Source: Gracilariopsis chorda (taxonomy: Eukaryota; Rhodophyta; Florideophyceae; Gracilariales; Gracilariaceae). Taken from it: a DNA stretch of 64,000 bases. The position numbers were made by a program, and so were the translations under genes. The notes under the pieces are model-generated. The model was not told the origin of the DNA, searched no databases, and saw nothing but the letters and a program-made list of their open reading frames with translations. The stretch lies in contig NBIV01000172.1 of NCBI GenBank assembly GCA_003194525.1, positions 122,956-186,955 of the forward strand. The letters run 5' to 3'. Shown piece after piece: positions 56,264-64,000 of the stretch (the first letter of the stretch is position 1; every line of letters begins with the position of its first letter).

Positions 56264-58051
56264 ATGGGTGATAAAAGCGCGTGCTTTGTCTCCGGTTCTC
56301 CGGTATATCCCTCTGCACCAGAGTCATCAAGCACACAAACGACAACAACAGCCACCCTCCAAAAGGGACAAATGAACGACGACAACCATATCAACAGCCA
56401 CAGCCAACCGCCGAGACTTCTCGGGCGGTACACCACCGGTTTTCGGTCAGTTCCCCTGCCTCAGGGCGATCGAAATCCGGTACAACCGGGGAATATGGCT
56501 GCTGCAGCCGACCATCCCTTCGCACTACCACCTTCGGTGGTGTCCTCCGGAACCACTCCGGCGTCCAACTGGCCAACCTACAACACCCTGGTGGGGCTCA
56601 ACCCGATGAATCGGAATCACGCGTCGCGCCTGCGCCTTGCCCCGTGGTTTCACCCGGTCGCTGTCCTCAATGAGGGATTGGTCACCGCTTATGCGGATGG
56701 TTCAGACACCCTTCCGGGGGATCTGCCCAGAGCAGTCACCACATCGTGGGATTGGCGTCACCGGATTGCGATTCCGCGTCACCACCTCCGAAGAAACTCG
56801 GGCGAGACCGTCGCTGCGGCGCAGACCGCGTTGACGCGGATGGCGTACCAACGGCAGAGCCGGGCTCCATTCGATGTACCAGTCCCACCTGAGTTTGGCT
56901 TAGACGTTAGCTACTTCCGCACTCGCGGGGAGATTGGGTACGGCGAGAACCTGTTCCGCCTCGAGACCCTCGCTTGGAGGAATTTCCCCGCAGCGCGGCA
57001 AGAGGCCCTTTGCTGGGAGCGACCGATTATTCGGGCGGAGTTCAGGTACCTTCCCCGGCAATACCGGTCCAACTTTCTCCAAAACTTCATCCGCTACGAG
57101 CGGCGTTGGCGATCCCGATTCGGGTACTTTATCCCGTATCAGAACGTGGAGATAGAGCGGATTGCGCCGCCTCACCGACTAGGTCGGTATGTAGCACTCC
57201 CCGAGTGGTGGCGCTTCCATGAAGCCTGCCGGGGGTGCTACATAGAACTCCCGCCGGTACTTACGTACCTCGGTTCGCTGCTCATGCAGGATCCCCGGTC
57301 GGGGTTGTGGTCCGTAGTGGTTACGGAGTGGGCGGCCCGCAGTGCGGCTTATATCCTCAACGAGGCGTACGACCAGTATCGTCTCTGGTTCCTTCAACCG
57401 CGTGTGCGGGCAGCGATCCGAAACCTGGATCTTCGCATCCCCCTTGGGGGCCAGGCCAACAATGAAGAGGTCCTCCAATTACTTGGGTACATCGACAGCG
57501 TTAGCTGGAGTGAGGTCCCGCTGGAGCAAAGCGGTCGTCTGGATGGCGGCAGCGGTAACACCGGTGGTCCGGGACTCGGTAGAAACACCGCCCTTGCGGG
57601 GGACTTTATCTACTTCGACCCCTGGGAGTTCCGGGAAATTTCCTCCAAGGAGGCGCGAGAGCTTCGCGATACGCCCCGGCATGTGCCGGAAGACCACCCG
57701 GTGGGGTACGTCGATTCTGACGACTACTACCGCGCATACGGCGGGGATGACCCAATGGTCGATAACGAACCGGAAGAACCCGGGGAGATGGACGTAGAGG
57801 AAACTGGCGCTAGCGCGGAAGCTTTCCCAGAGGGGGTATCTCCGGCCGAGCCGGCTGCTGACCCTTCAACGGCAAGTGCCGGACCTTCTATCCCCAGCAG
57901 GGTGACGGCGAATGAAAACGAAATCATCGCACGTTTCCTCCGGGGTGCCGGTCTTAGCGCTGCCGAGGTATCGGGGGATGTCACCACCATGGCGGACGCG
58001 TTGGCCTACCGCCTTGCTGGGGGTTACGCCCCGGACGATGGGGGTGAGTGA
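56264..58051 (+). CDS. antisense ORF of chromovirus C (595 codons), unknown function
   Basis: Intact plus-strand ORF, opposite to pol, lying between the pol end (58,243) and the 3' LTR. ATG at 56,264 is the most upstream start; an internal ATG at about 56,494 (MAAAADHP) is the better match to the B homologue's start. The N-terminal third is Pro/Ser/Thr-rich. Residues of about 130-420 form a globular part rich in Arg, Trp, Tyr and Phe (RRWRSRFG at 280-287). The C-terminal third is acidic (EPEEPGEMDVEETGASAE) and ends ALAYRLAGGYAPDDGGE. There is no zinc knuckle, signal peptide or known catalytic motif. The arrangement is conserved in decayed copy B. Antisense ORFs are known from some plant LTR elements; an envelope, silencing-suppressor or packaging role is only conjecture. 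Transcription could start in the adjacent LTR read backwards. Confidence 0.75.
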   Translation: MGDKSACFVSGSPVYPSAPESSSTQTTTTATLQKGQMNDDNHINSHSQPPRLLGRYTTGFRSVPLPQGDRNPVQPGNMAAAADHPFALPPSVVSSGTTPASNWPTYNTLVGLNPMNRNHASRLRLAPWFHPVAVLNEGLVTAYADGSDTLPGDLPRAVTTSWDWRHRIAIPRHHLRRNSGETVAAAQTALTRMAYQRQSRAPFDVPVPPEFGLDVSYFRTRGEIGYGENLFRLETLAWRNFPAARQEALCWERPIIRAEFRYLPRQYRSNFLQNFIRYERRWRSRFGYFIPYQNVEIERIAPPHRLGRYVALPEWWRFHEACRGCYIELPPVLTYLGSLLMQDPRSGLWSVVVTEWAARSAAYILNEAYDQYRLWFLQPRVRAAIRNLDLRIPLGGQANNEEVLQLLGYIDSVSWSEVPLEQSGRLDGGSGNTGGPGLGRNTALAGDFIYFDPWEFREISSKEARELRDTPRHVPEDHPVGYVDSDDYYRAYGGDDPMVDNEPEEPGEMDVEETGASAEAFPEGVSPAEPAADPSTASAGPSIPSRVTANENEIIARFLRGAGLSAAEVSGDVTTMADALAYRLAGGYAPDDGGE

Positions 58052-58242
58052 AACCTCTAGTCCAGTTTACTGGTTCTTCTCTCCCTGGCTATGCCAGTTA
58101 GTGTAGTGTAGTATTGTGGGGAGCTAGCTGCTCCCTTGAATAAACTTTCCCGTTTAGAACGGTGCTTCTCGGTTGAGTTCCCCGTCTTCGACGGACCTTG
58201 TCTTGTTATCCTTTCCTTTCGCTCTCCGCTCGCGCGGCAACG

Positions 58243-61200
58243 TTACCCAACTTGGGCATTTACCAGCGTGGCTGGAGCTGCAGTTCCCGTTTGACGGTGG
58301 TATCGCACGACCTGCGACCGTGGGAGGTGTTCCATTGGCTCCCACGTATCCCCACTGGGGTCGTACCCGTACCAGCGGACGCGGTATTGTAGAATACCAT
58401 CCTGGTCCCAGGTGTGTCCGACAAGTCGGTCTACTACGAACTCTCGTTCGTAGACCTGCCGGCCGTGCCGGGTGGTGGTTGTAATCCCTGGCGAGGGTTG
58501 CCCGCGGTGCGGTATAATGTCCCTTAGCAGGGTGTTCGGCGATAACTCCGACGTTGCCGTGCGCTGTCCTAGTGGCCGCTGCTCATGCGGGAAAATATCC
58601 CTCAAGAGGGTGTGTGGTGCCACGGTTTTCACCGGCAAGTCGTTCCCCAGAGGGGTGTCGTTGTTCCCGTCTTCACGGTAGGCAGGGCGAACCGCCAGTC
58701 GGCGGGGGACTTGGGTTCCGCCTTCGAGGTTGAGCGCACGAACCGCGAGTTTGCGGGAAGATGACCGCTCCTGCGGGATCGGCATTTCCACAATCCCCTG
58801 GGGGGTCCCGTGCGACACGGTGATTGGGTGGCAAACCGCCTCCCTGCCAGGCGCACGAGCGCTCTGCACCATACGTTCCGGCGATGCCGTGGTGTCCCCG
58901 GCTACTGACGGGTTGCCTGGGGCTAACTCCGGTACACCGGTATTTTGGTCAAAATTCCCCTCTTGGGGGTTCCGGGCAGGTGCCGATGACACCCTTTTCA
59001 GGGAAATTGCCGCTGAGCGCAGTGCACCATCTCCGTGAGGAGGAGCAGCGTCCGGTACGACCGGTTTCGAGCGTGCGATGGCGCGCGTTATTCCCGAGTT
59101 CCTCGGTTCTTCGCCGCAGCGATGCGGGGGTTGGCGAAAATTATTCCCCGTAGCGGGGGCTTTGATTCCGTCAACGACGGGAGGCGTTTCCGGTGCTTGC
59201 AAGCCAGGGCTTAAAGCTTCGACTGCAGCTTGGCCGCCTTTTTCCCCAAGAGGGGTGTGGGTATTCCCCTGTGAGGCCGGCGTATCTGGGCGCCCCTTCT
59301 CCGCTGGACGCGGGTCTGATCGACCTGATTGAACCGCTTCCGCGGGGACTTCCGCCAACGGCGGCTTCGAGGCATCGGGCGATTGCCTTTCCGCTGCTGC
59401 GGTATTGGAGTGAGGCTTCTCGTTTTCCCGTGACAAACGGTGTATTTGCCGCTTTTGCGGGGCCTGCGCGTCTGGTTCCTGTTGCACAGCACTGCCAGGG
59501 AACGGGGGATTAGTGTCGCGTGACATACTCCGTGCTCCACGGTCAGTGTTCCGTATGTTACGGTGTGTTTCCCGTTGCGACGGTGATATCGTCCCTCGAA
59601 AACGAGTGTTCTCCTCCCCCTCCTTAGACGGAGCGGCGGGATAAGGGATAACATTCCCCGCCTGGCGGGTATAAATGCGCGCCAGTGGGGCAGATGTGGT
59701 AGGGGCGGGCGCTGAGGGGCCCGAATTACCCGGCTGAGCCGGTGAGTCCGACAGAGTCGGTAGGTCTGAGAGTCCCCGGCTGGGGTGTGGTAGTACCGTA
59801 GGTCTAGTACTCCCGGATTGTTCCGATGTAGCGGTGTCCGTAGAAACGGGGTTGCCTGGATCCAGGACTACCTCTGACGAGGGAGGAGGGGCGAGGACAA
59901 CACGATCACGGGAAATCCGTTCGTGCGTGTCCCCCATCTCTACCACGACAGTGTCGGTGTTAACAGAGATCACTTTGAAGGGTCCATCCGCCACAGGCGA
60001 GAGTTTGTGACGCTTCTCCCGTTCCGGGTTGTAGTATTCCTTCCTGATGAAGACGTAGTTATTTGCCCGAATCGGGGATGGTTTTCCTCGCACGCGAGCG
60101 TCAAAATCCCGCTTGTAAGCGGCTTGGGCCCGTGCCTTAGACTTCCGCGCCGCGGGGACCAGCTTGGAAAGCCATTGCTTCCATTGCTGCCGGTAGATAC
60201 CCACAGATGGGAAATTGTCCAAGGTAGCTTGGGGTTCCAGCGCCACAGGCGGGGGTGTTCTAGATAGAACTAACTCGAATGGCGAAACTCCGGTAGTCCG
60301 GTGTACCTGCGTATTGTACGCGTAGGTTACCGCATCAGCGTAGAGATCCCAATTCGTTGGGTGGTCAGCGACGTAGGAACGTAACGCCGCGAGTAACGTC
60401 CGGTTAAACCGTTCAACTTGCCCATTACACTGGGGGTGGTAGGTAGTCGTGAACAAGTTCTTGACATCCAGGATGCGACAAACATCCTGGAAGAACTTGC
60501 TCACGAACTGCTTCCCGTTGTCAGAGAGCACCTCTACAGGGGGACCGTAGACAAAAGTCCAGTGCGTCACCAGAGCCTGGGCCACCGTGAGAGCGGTTAT
60601 CCTCCGAAGAGGGACAGTCCGTACCAGCTTAGAAAAGCGGTCGGTAATGACAAGTAGAAACTTGTTTCCACGTTTCGTGGTGAGTAATGGTCCGAGAATA
60701 TCGATTGCGATAAACTCGAGCGGCGCCCTTGCGGGGAATAGTTTCATCTTCTTCGCATTTTTGCGGAGTTTGACGCGATTCTTCGCGCATTCGCTACAAA
60801 ACCGCACAGTTGCGTAGCAATCCACCGCCATTGCGGGCCAATAGAAATCCCTTCGCACGGTTAGGTAGAGTTTCCTCCCACCTGGGTGACCTCCAATGGG
60901 GGCGTAGTGTGATAGATGTAACACCCGCGATTGCAGGGAATGTGGTACCACAATCTGTGGGCGGGCTTCGACCTTTCTTACGAGGTAGCCTTTGTCGTTT
61001 ACCCCGAAAGGGAGATCTTCACCACCGTTGATACGGGCACGAATTCTCGTACAGAATGGGTCGCCGAATTGTTCTCGGATCATTTCTTCCGGTGATACCG
61101 GTACAAAGTTTCCCGGTAACGGGTTCTCAGATTTATCTCGCGATGCGAGTAGTTCGTCAAAATCAGCATCCTCGTCCCAGGTTTCTGGCCTAGCCTCGAC

Positions 61201-62910
61201 GGCATATTCCGGATTATCCGGGTCTATAGCCATGAAGCATGGGACTTCATCATCCTCTGTTGGGAGTGCTTCCCCACTTGTGGGTAACCGCGATAAAGCG
61301 TCGGCCTGGGTGTTCTGCGCACCCTTTTTATAAATGACTTGAAAGTCATATTCCGCGAGGCGGAGTCTCCAGCGCATGAGGCGTCCCGACGGGTCGGAGA
61401 TATTCATCAACCACCTCAATGAGGAATGATCCGTGTACACGGTGAAGTGAATTCCCATAAGGTAGGGGCGCAGAGTGGTCATCGCCCATACGACGGCGAG
61501 GCACTCTTTCTCCGATACGGAGTAGTTCCGCTCATGAACATTGAGCGAACGTGACCAATAACCAATTGGATGTCGTTCCCCCTCGGGGGTGGTTTGAAAA
61601 AGAGCACACCCGACTTGGTAGTCGCTCGAGTCCGTATCTACGGAGTATGGCAAGCCAAGTTTTGGGAGATGTAGGATTGGTGCTGATGTGACAGCCTCCT
61701 TTAAGGAGTTAAAAGCTTCCGATTGCTCGGGCGTAAATGTTCCCAGTTTTGGGGGGTTCCCCTTTCGCAACAACGCGTTCAGGGGCGCTGCAGTATCCGA
61801 AAAGTTCGGGATAAACCGTCGATAGACGTTGACCAGCCCCAGAAAGGAGCGCAGTTCCGTTTGAGTACGGGGTTCTTTCGCCTCAACGAGGGATTTGACT
61901 CGAGCTTTCTCGATCGCTAACCGTCCAGGACGGATAATGTGACCCAGATACTCCACAGTATCTGTGAAAAACTCGCATTTCCTCAACTTGAGGGTAATTC
62001 CCGCATCGCGGAGTACGGTCAGCACGTCTCGGACGTGAGTGAGATGGTCGTCCAACGAGTTGGAGAAGATGATAATATCATCAAGGTAGACCAGACAACT
62101 CCGCCACTTAAAGCGGTTGAGTAGAATATCTACTGCACGCTGAAAGGTGGCGGGGGCGTTGGTTAACCCAAATGGCATCCGCTTGAAGCGGTACGTTCCT
62201 GCATGGCAGGTGAATGCGGTTTTGTCGCGATCCTCCTGTCTGACAGGTACTTGCCAATATCCCCAATTGGCATCAAGGGCCGTGAACACGGTGGCGTCTC
62301 CAAGGGAGTCAATGCAATCGTCCATACGAGGGATGGGGTACGTGTCCCTAACAGTCACGGCATTGAGCCGGCGGTAGTCGACACAGAACCTCCAGGTTCC
62401 GTCGGCCTTTAAAGCCAGTACAACTGGGGATGCCCAGGGCGATTGAGCGGGCTCAATCACACCTGCGCGGAGCATCTTGTCCACCTGGGACTGCTCCTCT
62501 TCCCGAGCTTTCGGACCTGCCCTGTAAGGGGGTTGTGCAACCGGTCGCGCACCGGGGATTAAATCGATCCGGTGTTCCGTTGCATCAATCTCGCCAAGCG
62601 AGCCATCCCACATTGTGGTGAATTCCCGTAACATAGTACGGAGTTTGTCGCGGTGCGACTCTGGCACGTGGCTGAAGTCCAGCGCTTCAAGTGCTTTTTC
62701 CGGATCAATCCGGTCATTGCTCGATGGAGCATTGTCCTGTGGAACAGGTGTGGTTCGCAATTCCGAGTTACTCGGTATGCTCGACGCTGAAGTAGCGGTT
62801 TCCTCCCCCTCCTTAGACTTGACGTCTTCGGACGGCGGGGCGAACTCCTCAGAAGAGGTGGTAACTCCGAGTACATCGGCGGCTGTCATCTTCGTTGGCA
62901 GCATTCCCAT
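58243..62910 (-). CDS. chromovirus C pol: RT, RNase H, integrase, Pro-rich linker and chromodomain (1,555 codons)
   Basis: Uninterrupted minus-strand ORF. RT occupies about residues 85-330: WRFCVDYRRLNAVTVRDTYP, FTALDANWGYWQVPVRQEDR, MPFGLTNAPATFQR, and the catalytic box CLVYLDDIIIFSNS. RNase H is about 390-530 (LPYSVDTDSSDYQVGCALFQ, VYTDHSSLRWL). The integrase zinc region has H...H and CSECAKNR. Its core has FIAIDILGPL (Asp), VLSDNGKQFVSK (Asp) and HPQCNGQVERFNRT (Glu). A Pro/Ser/Thr-rich linker of some 400 residues follows, then a C-terminal chromodomain (FVVDRLVGHTWDQDG, YRVRWYGYDPSGDTWEP). In chromoviruses this domain steers integration to modified chromatin. The long linker between integrase and chromodomain is unusual. 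Pol overlaps the upstream protease frame by 25 bp in the -1 frame. Confidence 0.93.
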   Translation of the reverse strand: MGMLPTKMTAADVLGVTTSSEEFAPPSEDVKSKEGEETATSASSIPSNSELRTTPVPQDNAPSSNDRIDPEKALEALDFSHVPESHRDKLRTMLREFTTMWDGSLGEIDATEHRIDLIPGARPVAQPPYRAGPKAREEEQSQVDKMLRAGVIEPAQSPWASPVVLALKADGTWRFCVDYRRLNAVTVRDTYPIPRMDDCIDSLGDATVFTALDANWGYWQVPVRQEDRDKTAFTCHAGTYRFKRMPFGLTNAPATFQRAVDILLNRFKWRSCLVYLDDIIIFSNSLDDHLTHVRDVLTVLRDAGITLKLRKCEFFTDTVEYLGHIIRPGRLAIEKARVKSLVEAKEPRTQTELRSFLGLVNVYRRFIPNFSDTAAPLNALLRKGNPPKLGTFTPEQSEAFNSLKEAVTSAPILHLPKLGLPYSVDTDSSDYQVGCALFQTTPEGERHPIGYWSRSLNVHERNYSVSEKECLAVVWAMTTLRPYLMGIHFTVYTDHSSLRWLMNISDPSGRLMRWRLRLAEYDFQVIYKKGAQNTQADALSRLPTSGEALPTEDDEVPCFMAIDPDNPEYAVEARPETWDEDADFDELLASRDKSENPLPGNFVPVSPEEMIREQFGDPFCTRIRARINGGEDLPFGVNDKGYLVRKVEARPQIVVPHSLQSRVLHLSHYAPIGGHPGGRKLYLTVRRDFYWPAMAVDCYATVRFCSECAKNRVKLRKNAKKMKLFPARAPLEFIAIDILGPLLTTKRGNKFLLVITDRFSKLVRTVPLRRITALTVAQALVTHWTFVYGPPVEVLSDNGKQFVSKFFQDVCRILDVKNLFTTTYHPQCNGQVERFNRTLLAALRSYVADHPTNWDLYADAVTYAYNTQVHRTTGVSPFELVLSRTPPPVALEPQATLDNFPSVGIYRQQWKQWLSKLVPAARKSKARAQAAYKRDFDARVRGKPSPIRANNYVFIRKEYYNPEREKRHKLSPVADGPFKVISVNTDTVVVEMGDTHERISRDRVVLAPPPSSEVVLDPGNPVSTDTATSEQSGSTRPTVLPHPSRGLSDLPTLSDSPAQPGNSGPSAPAPTTSAPLARIYTRQAGNVIPYPAAPSKEGEENTRFRGTISPSQRETHRNIRNTDRGARSMSRDTNPPFPGSAVQQEPDAQAPQKRQIHRLSRENEKPHSNTAAAERQSPDASKPPLAEVPAEAVQSGRSDPRPAEKGRPDTPASQGNTHTPLGEKGGQAAVEALSPGLQAPETPPVVDGIKAPATGNNFRQPPHRCGEEPRNSGITRAIARSKPVVPDAAPPHGDGALRSAAISLKRVSSAPARNPQEGNFDQNTGVPELAPGNPSVAGDTTASPERMVQSARAPGREAVCHPITVSHGTPQGIVEMPIPQERSSSRKLAVRALNLEGGTQVPRRLAVRPAYREDGNNDTPLGNDLPVKTVAPHTLLRDIFPHEQRPLGQRTATSELSPNTLLRDIIPHRGQPSPGITTTTRHGRQVYEREFVVDRLVGHTWDQDGILQYRVRWYGYDPSGDTWEPMEHLPRSQVVRYHRQTGTAAPATLVNAQVG

Positions 62911-63688
62911 AGGATGGGGGTTACACTCCCAATTACTTGGTGTTTGACCAGATACTGGGGGTGTTTGCCAAGGTTGGCAACCAATATCCGGAAAGAAACA
63001 TCCGGGGAAATGGAGACAATTCCATTAGCCAGCGCCAGCTGGGATTTCTCGTACAACGAGGCGAGGGGTTGTATAACCCGAAGACCGTGTTGACGGGAAT
63101 TTACCTGTACCCAGACTTGGGACTCAGCCGGTATAGAAACCGAGGCAGCGACGCGGAGCTTGGTGGACTCGCGGGACGCGGGCGGTGGTTCCTGCGCAGC
63201 AGGGAGCGGAACTTGTTTCCGAGAGGACCGCTTTAGCGGGCGGCGAACAATCGGAACCGACGATCCGTCGTCAAGTTCTACACGCCTGAGGCGGGGCCTG
63301 ATTGCGTCGACAAATCTGTCGCAGTAATCACATCCCAGTATGACTGGTGCTGCCAGTGAACGGCAAACGATGAAGTCCAACTTCACCACAGAGGTACCAA
63401 GTCTCACGACGAGGTCCACTGTGCCCACCGTTTGTAACGGATTGTTGTTCGCATCCGAAATGTCGGGGACCGCGTCAGAGCGGATACGCAACCGCACAAG
63501 CGGGGTAACAATGATTCCACGACAAAGTTGGGGCCTGCACCTGTATCCAGGACGGTGAGAAACCTCACCATAAACTGGGGGTCAAGGCCAAGGTCGGCAT
63601 AGACCTTTATAATTGCGCTTGGCCAAGACCAAGACTCTACCGGGAATCCGGGGATTTTTACTCCGTATCCACGGGCGACGCAACACAC
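62886..63688 (-). pseudogene. chromovirus C protease, with a one-base frame break
   Basis: Two overlapping minus frames. 63,688-63,404 holds the catalytic entry FMVRFLTVLDTGAGPNFVVE (Asp-Thr-Gly-Ala). 63,497-62,886 continues with RLRIRSDAVPDISDANNNPL and LAAPVILGCDYCDRFVDAIR. Comparison with copy A shows these belong to one protein. The break sits in a run of C bases near 63,512, where one extra C would join the frames. This could be a real inactivating deletion, a sequencing error, or less likely a programmed shift. The second frame ends by overlapping pol in the -1 frame (62,886-62,910), so pol may be made by frameshifting or reinitiation. Confidence 0.8.
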
Positions 63689-63689
63689 C

Positions 63690-64000
63690 GAGGTGCGCAG
63701 AGTCCGCGTCAGCGCTGTCTTTCCTCGAGAGGACTTTCACCGGGGAGCGAGGCGAGGACGCCTCGGGCGCCAACAGCCTCGTTTTTGAGGACGCCTCTCC
63801 CAAAGGGGAGACTCCCTCAGTTAGTTTTCCGCCTTCGGCGGTGGGTTGGTTTCCTCGACAACGAGTGCTTCATCCCGTTGACGGGGGTTTCTATCCGCAT
63901 AAGCGGGGGTTGCAACGGATGGTTGCGTGATCTCCCGAATCGGGGTGTAATGAAAGCTTGCCGCGCACGCGGGGTCTGTGGTAGGGCGTGAGAAAAGTCC
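63690..64000 (-). CDS. chromovirus C gag-protease linker, partial
   Basis: Minus-strand sequence upstream of the protease (MGEASSKTRLLAPEASSPRS near 63,803-63,740) is Ser/Pro/Arg-rich and matches the equivalent spot in copy A. It continues off the right edge, so the capsid and any zinc knuckle are not visible. It shows the same short inverted repeats as the rest of the element (for example CCTCTCCCAAAGGGGAG near 63,794-63,810). The exact frame relationship to the protease is uncertain. Confidence 0.5.

Larger units (their letters stand above)
55399..64000 (-). mobile_element. Ty3/gypsy chromovirus 'C', young copy running off the right edge
   Basis: Minus-strand element whose 3' LTR is 55,399-56,205; its gag and 5' LTR lie beyond the window. 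Order in element direction: gag-protease linker, protease, RT, RNase H, integrase, a long Pro-rich linker, chromodomain, an ORF on the opposite strand, polypurine tract, LTR. The long uninterrupted pol shows it is recent. It landed in copia-2 gag; the target copy CTCCC (55,394-55,398) should recur beyond the edge. The element is notable for the antisense ORF and for dense short inverted repeats throughout (see findings). Confidence 0.92.

Noticed and set aside
56264..58051. Antisense ORF as a shadow of a real minus-strand gene
   Set aside because: Minus-strand frames opposite it are short, pol ends at 58,243, and a homologous plus-strand protein is recognisable in copy B.

Overview
This is eukaryotic nuclear DNA dominated by transposable elements and decayed genes. 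Three observations support this: several classes of eukaryotic retrotransposon are present, some nested and with target-site duplications (TSDs); a Tc1/mariner element is present; and long intronless coding remnants lie without operon spacing. A multicellular alga, perhaps a florideophyte red alga, is my best guess from the combination of chromoviruses, a hephaestin-type multicopper oxidase and Cys-rich GCC-type repeats. The sequence alone does not prove this.

Layout. 1-519: end of a Cys-rich repeat gene. 1.03-2.24 kb (minus): ruined multicopper oxidase gene. 2.29-6.2 kb: small elements, hairpins and dispersed repeats. 6.2-27.4 kb (plus): a giant, heavily mutated single-exon-like gene encoding a SecA-like ATPase with coiled coils, a TPR-like region, a hydrophobic segment and an acidic tail. 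It is broken by a dispersed repeat (10.2-11.0 kb) and by a Ty1/copia element (17,948-23,481; identical 272-bp LTR lengths; TSD ATACT). That copia element is itself split by a chromovirus solo LTR (21,447-22,334; TSD ACGTG). 27.8-31.1 kb: no recognisable gene. 31.1-32.4 kb: gag-like remnant. 33.4-36.8 kb (minus): decayed reverse transcriptase/RNase H element, probably DIRS-related. 38.4-42.2 kb (plus): decayed Ty3/gypsy chromovirus 'A'. 42,766-44,316: Tc1/Tc3-type element with paired inverted repeats. 44.9-50 kb: decayed chromovirus 'B' (pol on minus) with an opposite-strand ORF. 50,973-51,799: solo LTR with TSD TTTAT. 52.9-54.0 kb: Helitron/PIF1-like remnant. 54.0-55.4 kb (minus): second copia remnant. 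55,399 to the right edge: a young chromovirus 'C' on the minus strand that landed in that copia gag.

How the parts relate. Chromovirus C encodes protease, RT, RNase H, integrase and a C-terminal chromodomain on the minus strand. It also carries a 595-codon ORF in antisense between pol and the 3' LTR. The diverged copy B keeps the same antisense arrangement with a recognisably homologous product, so I treat this as a real second gene of the family. Element C and its LTR relatives are also packed with short perfect inverted repeats, in coding and non-coding parts alike. At least one large hairpin is maintained by paired base changes between copies. With the eukaryotic SecA-like giant gene, these are the most unusual signals in the window.
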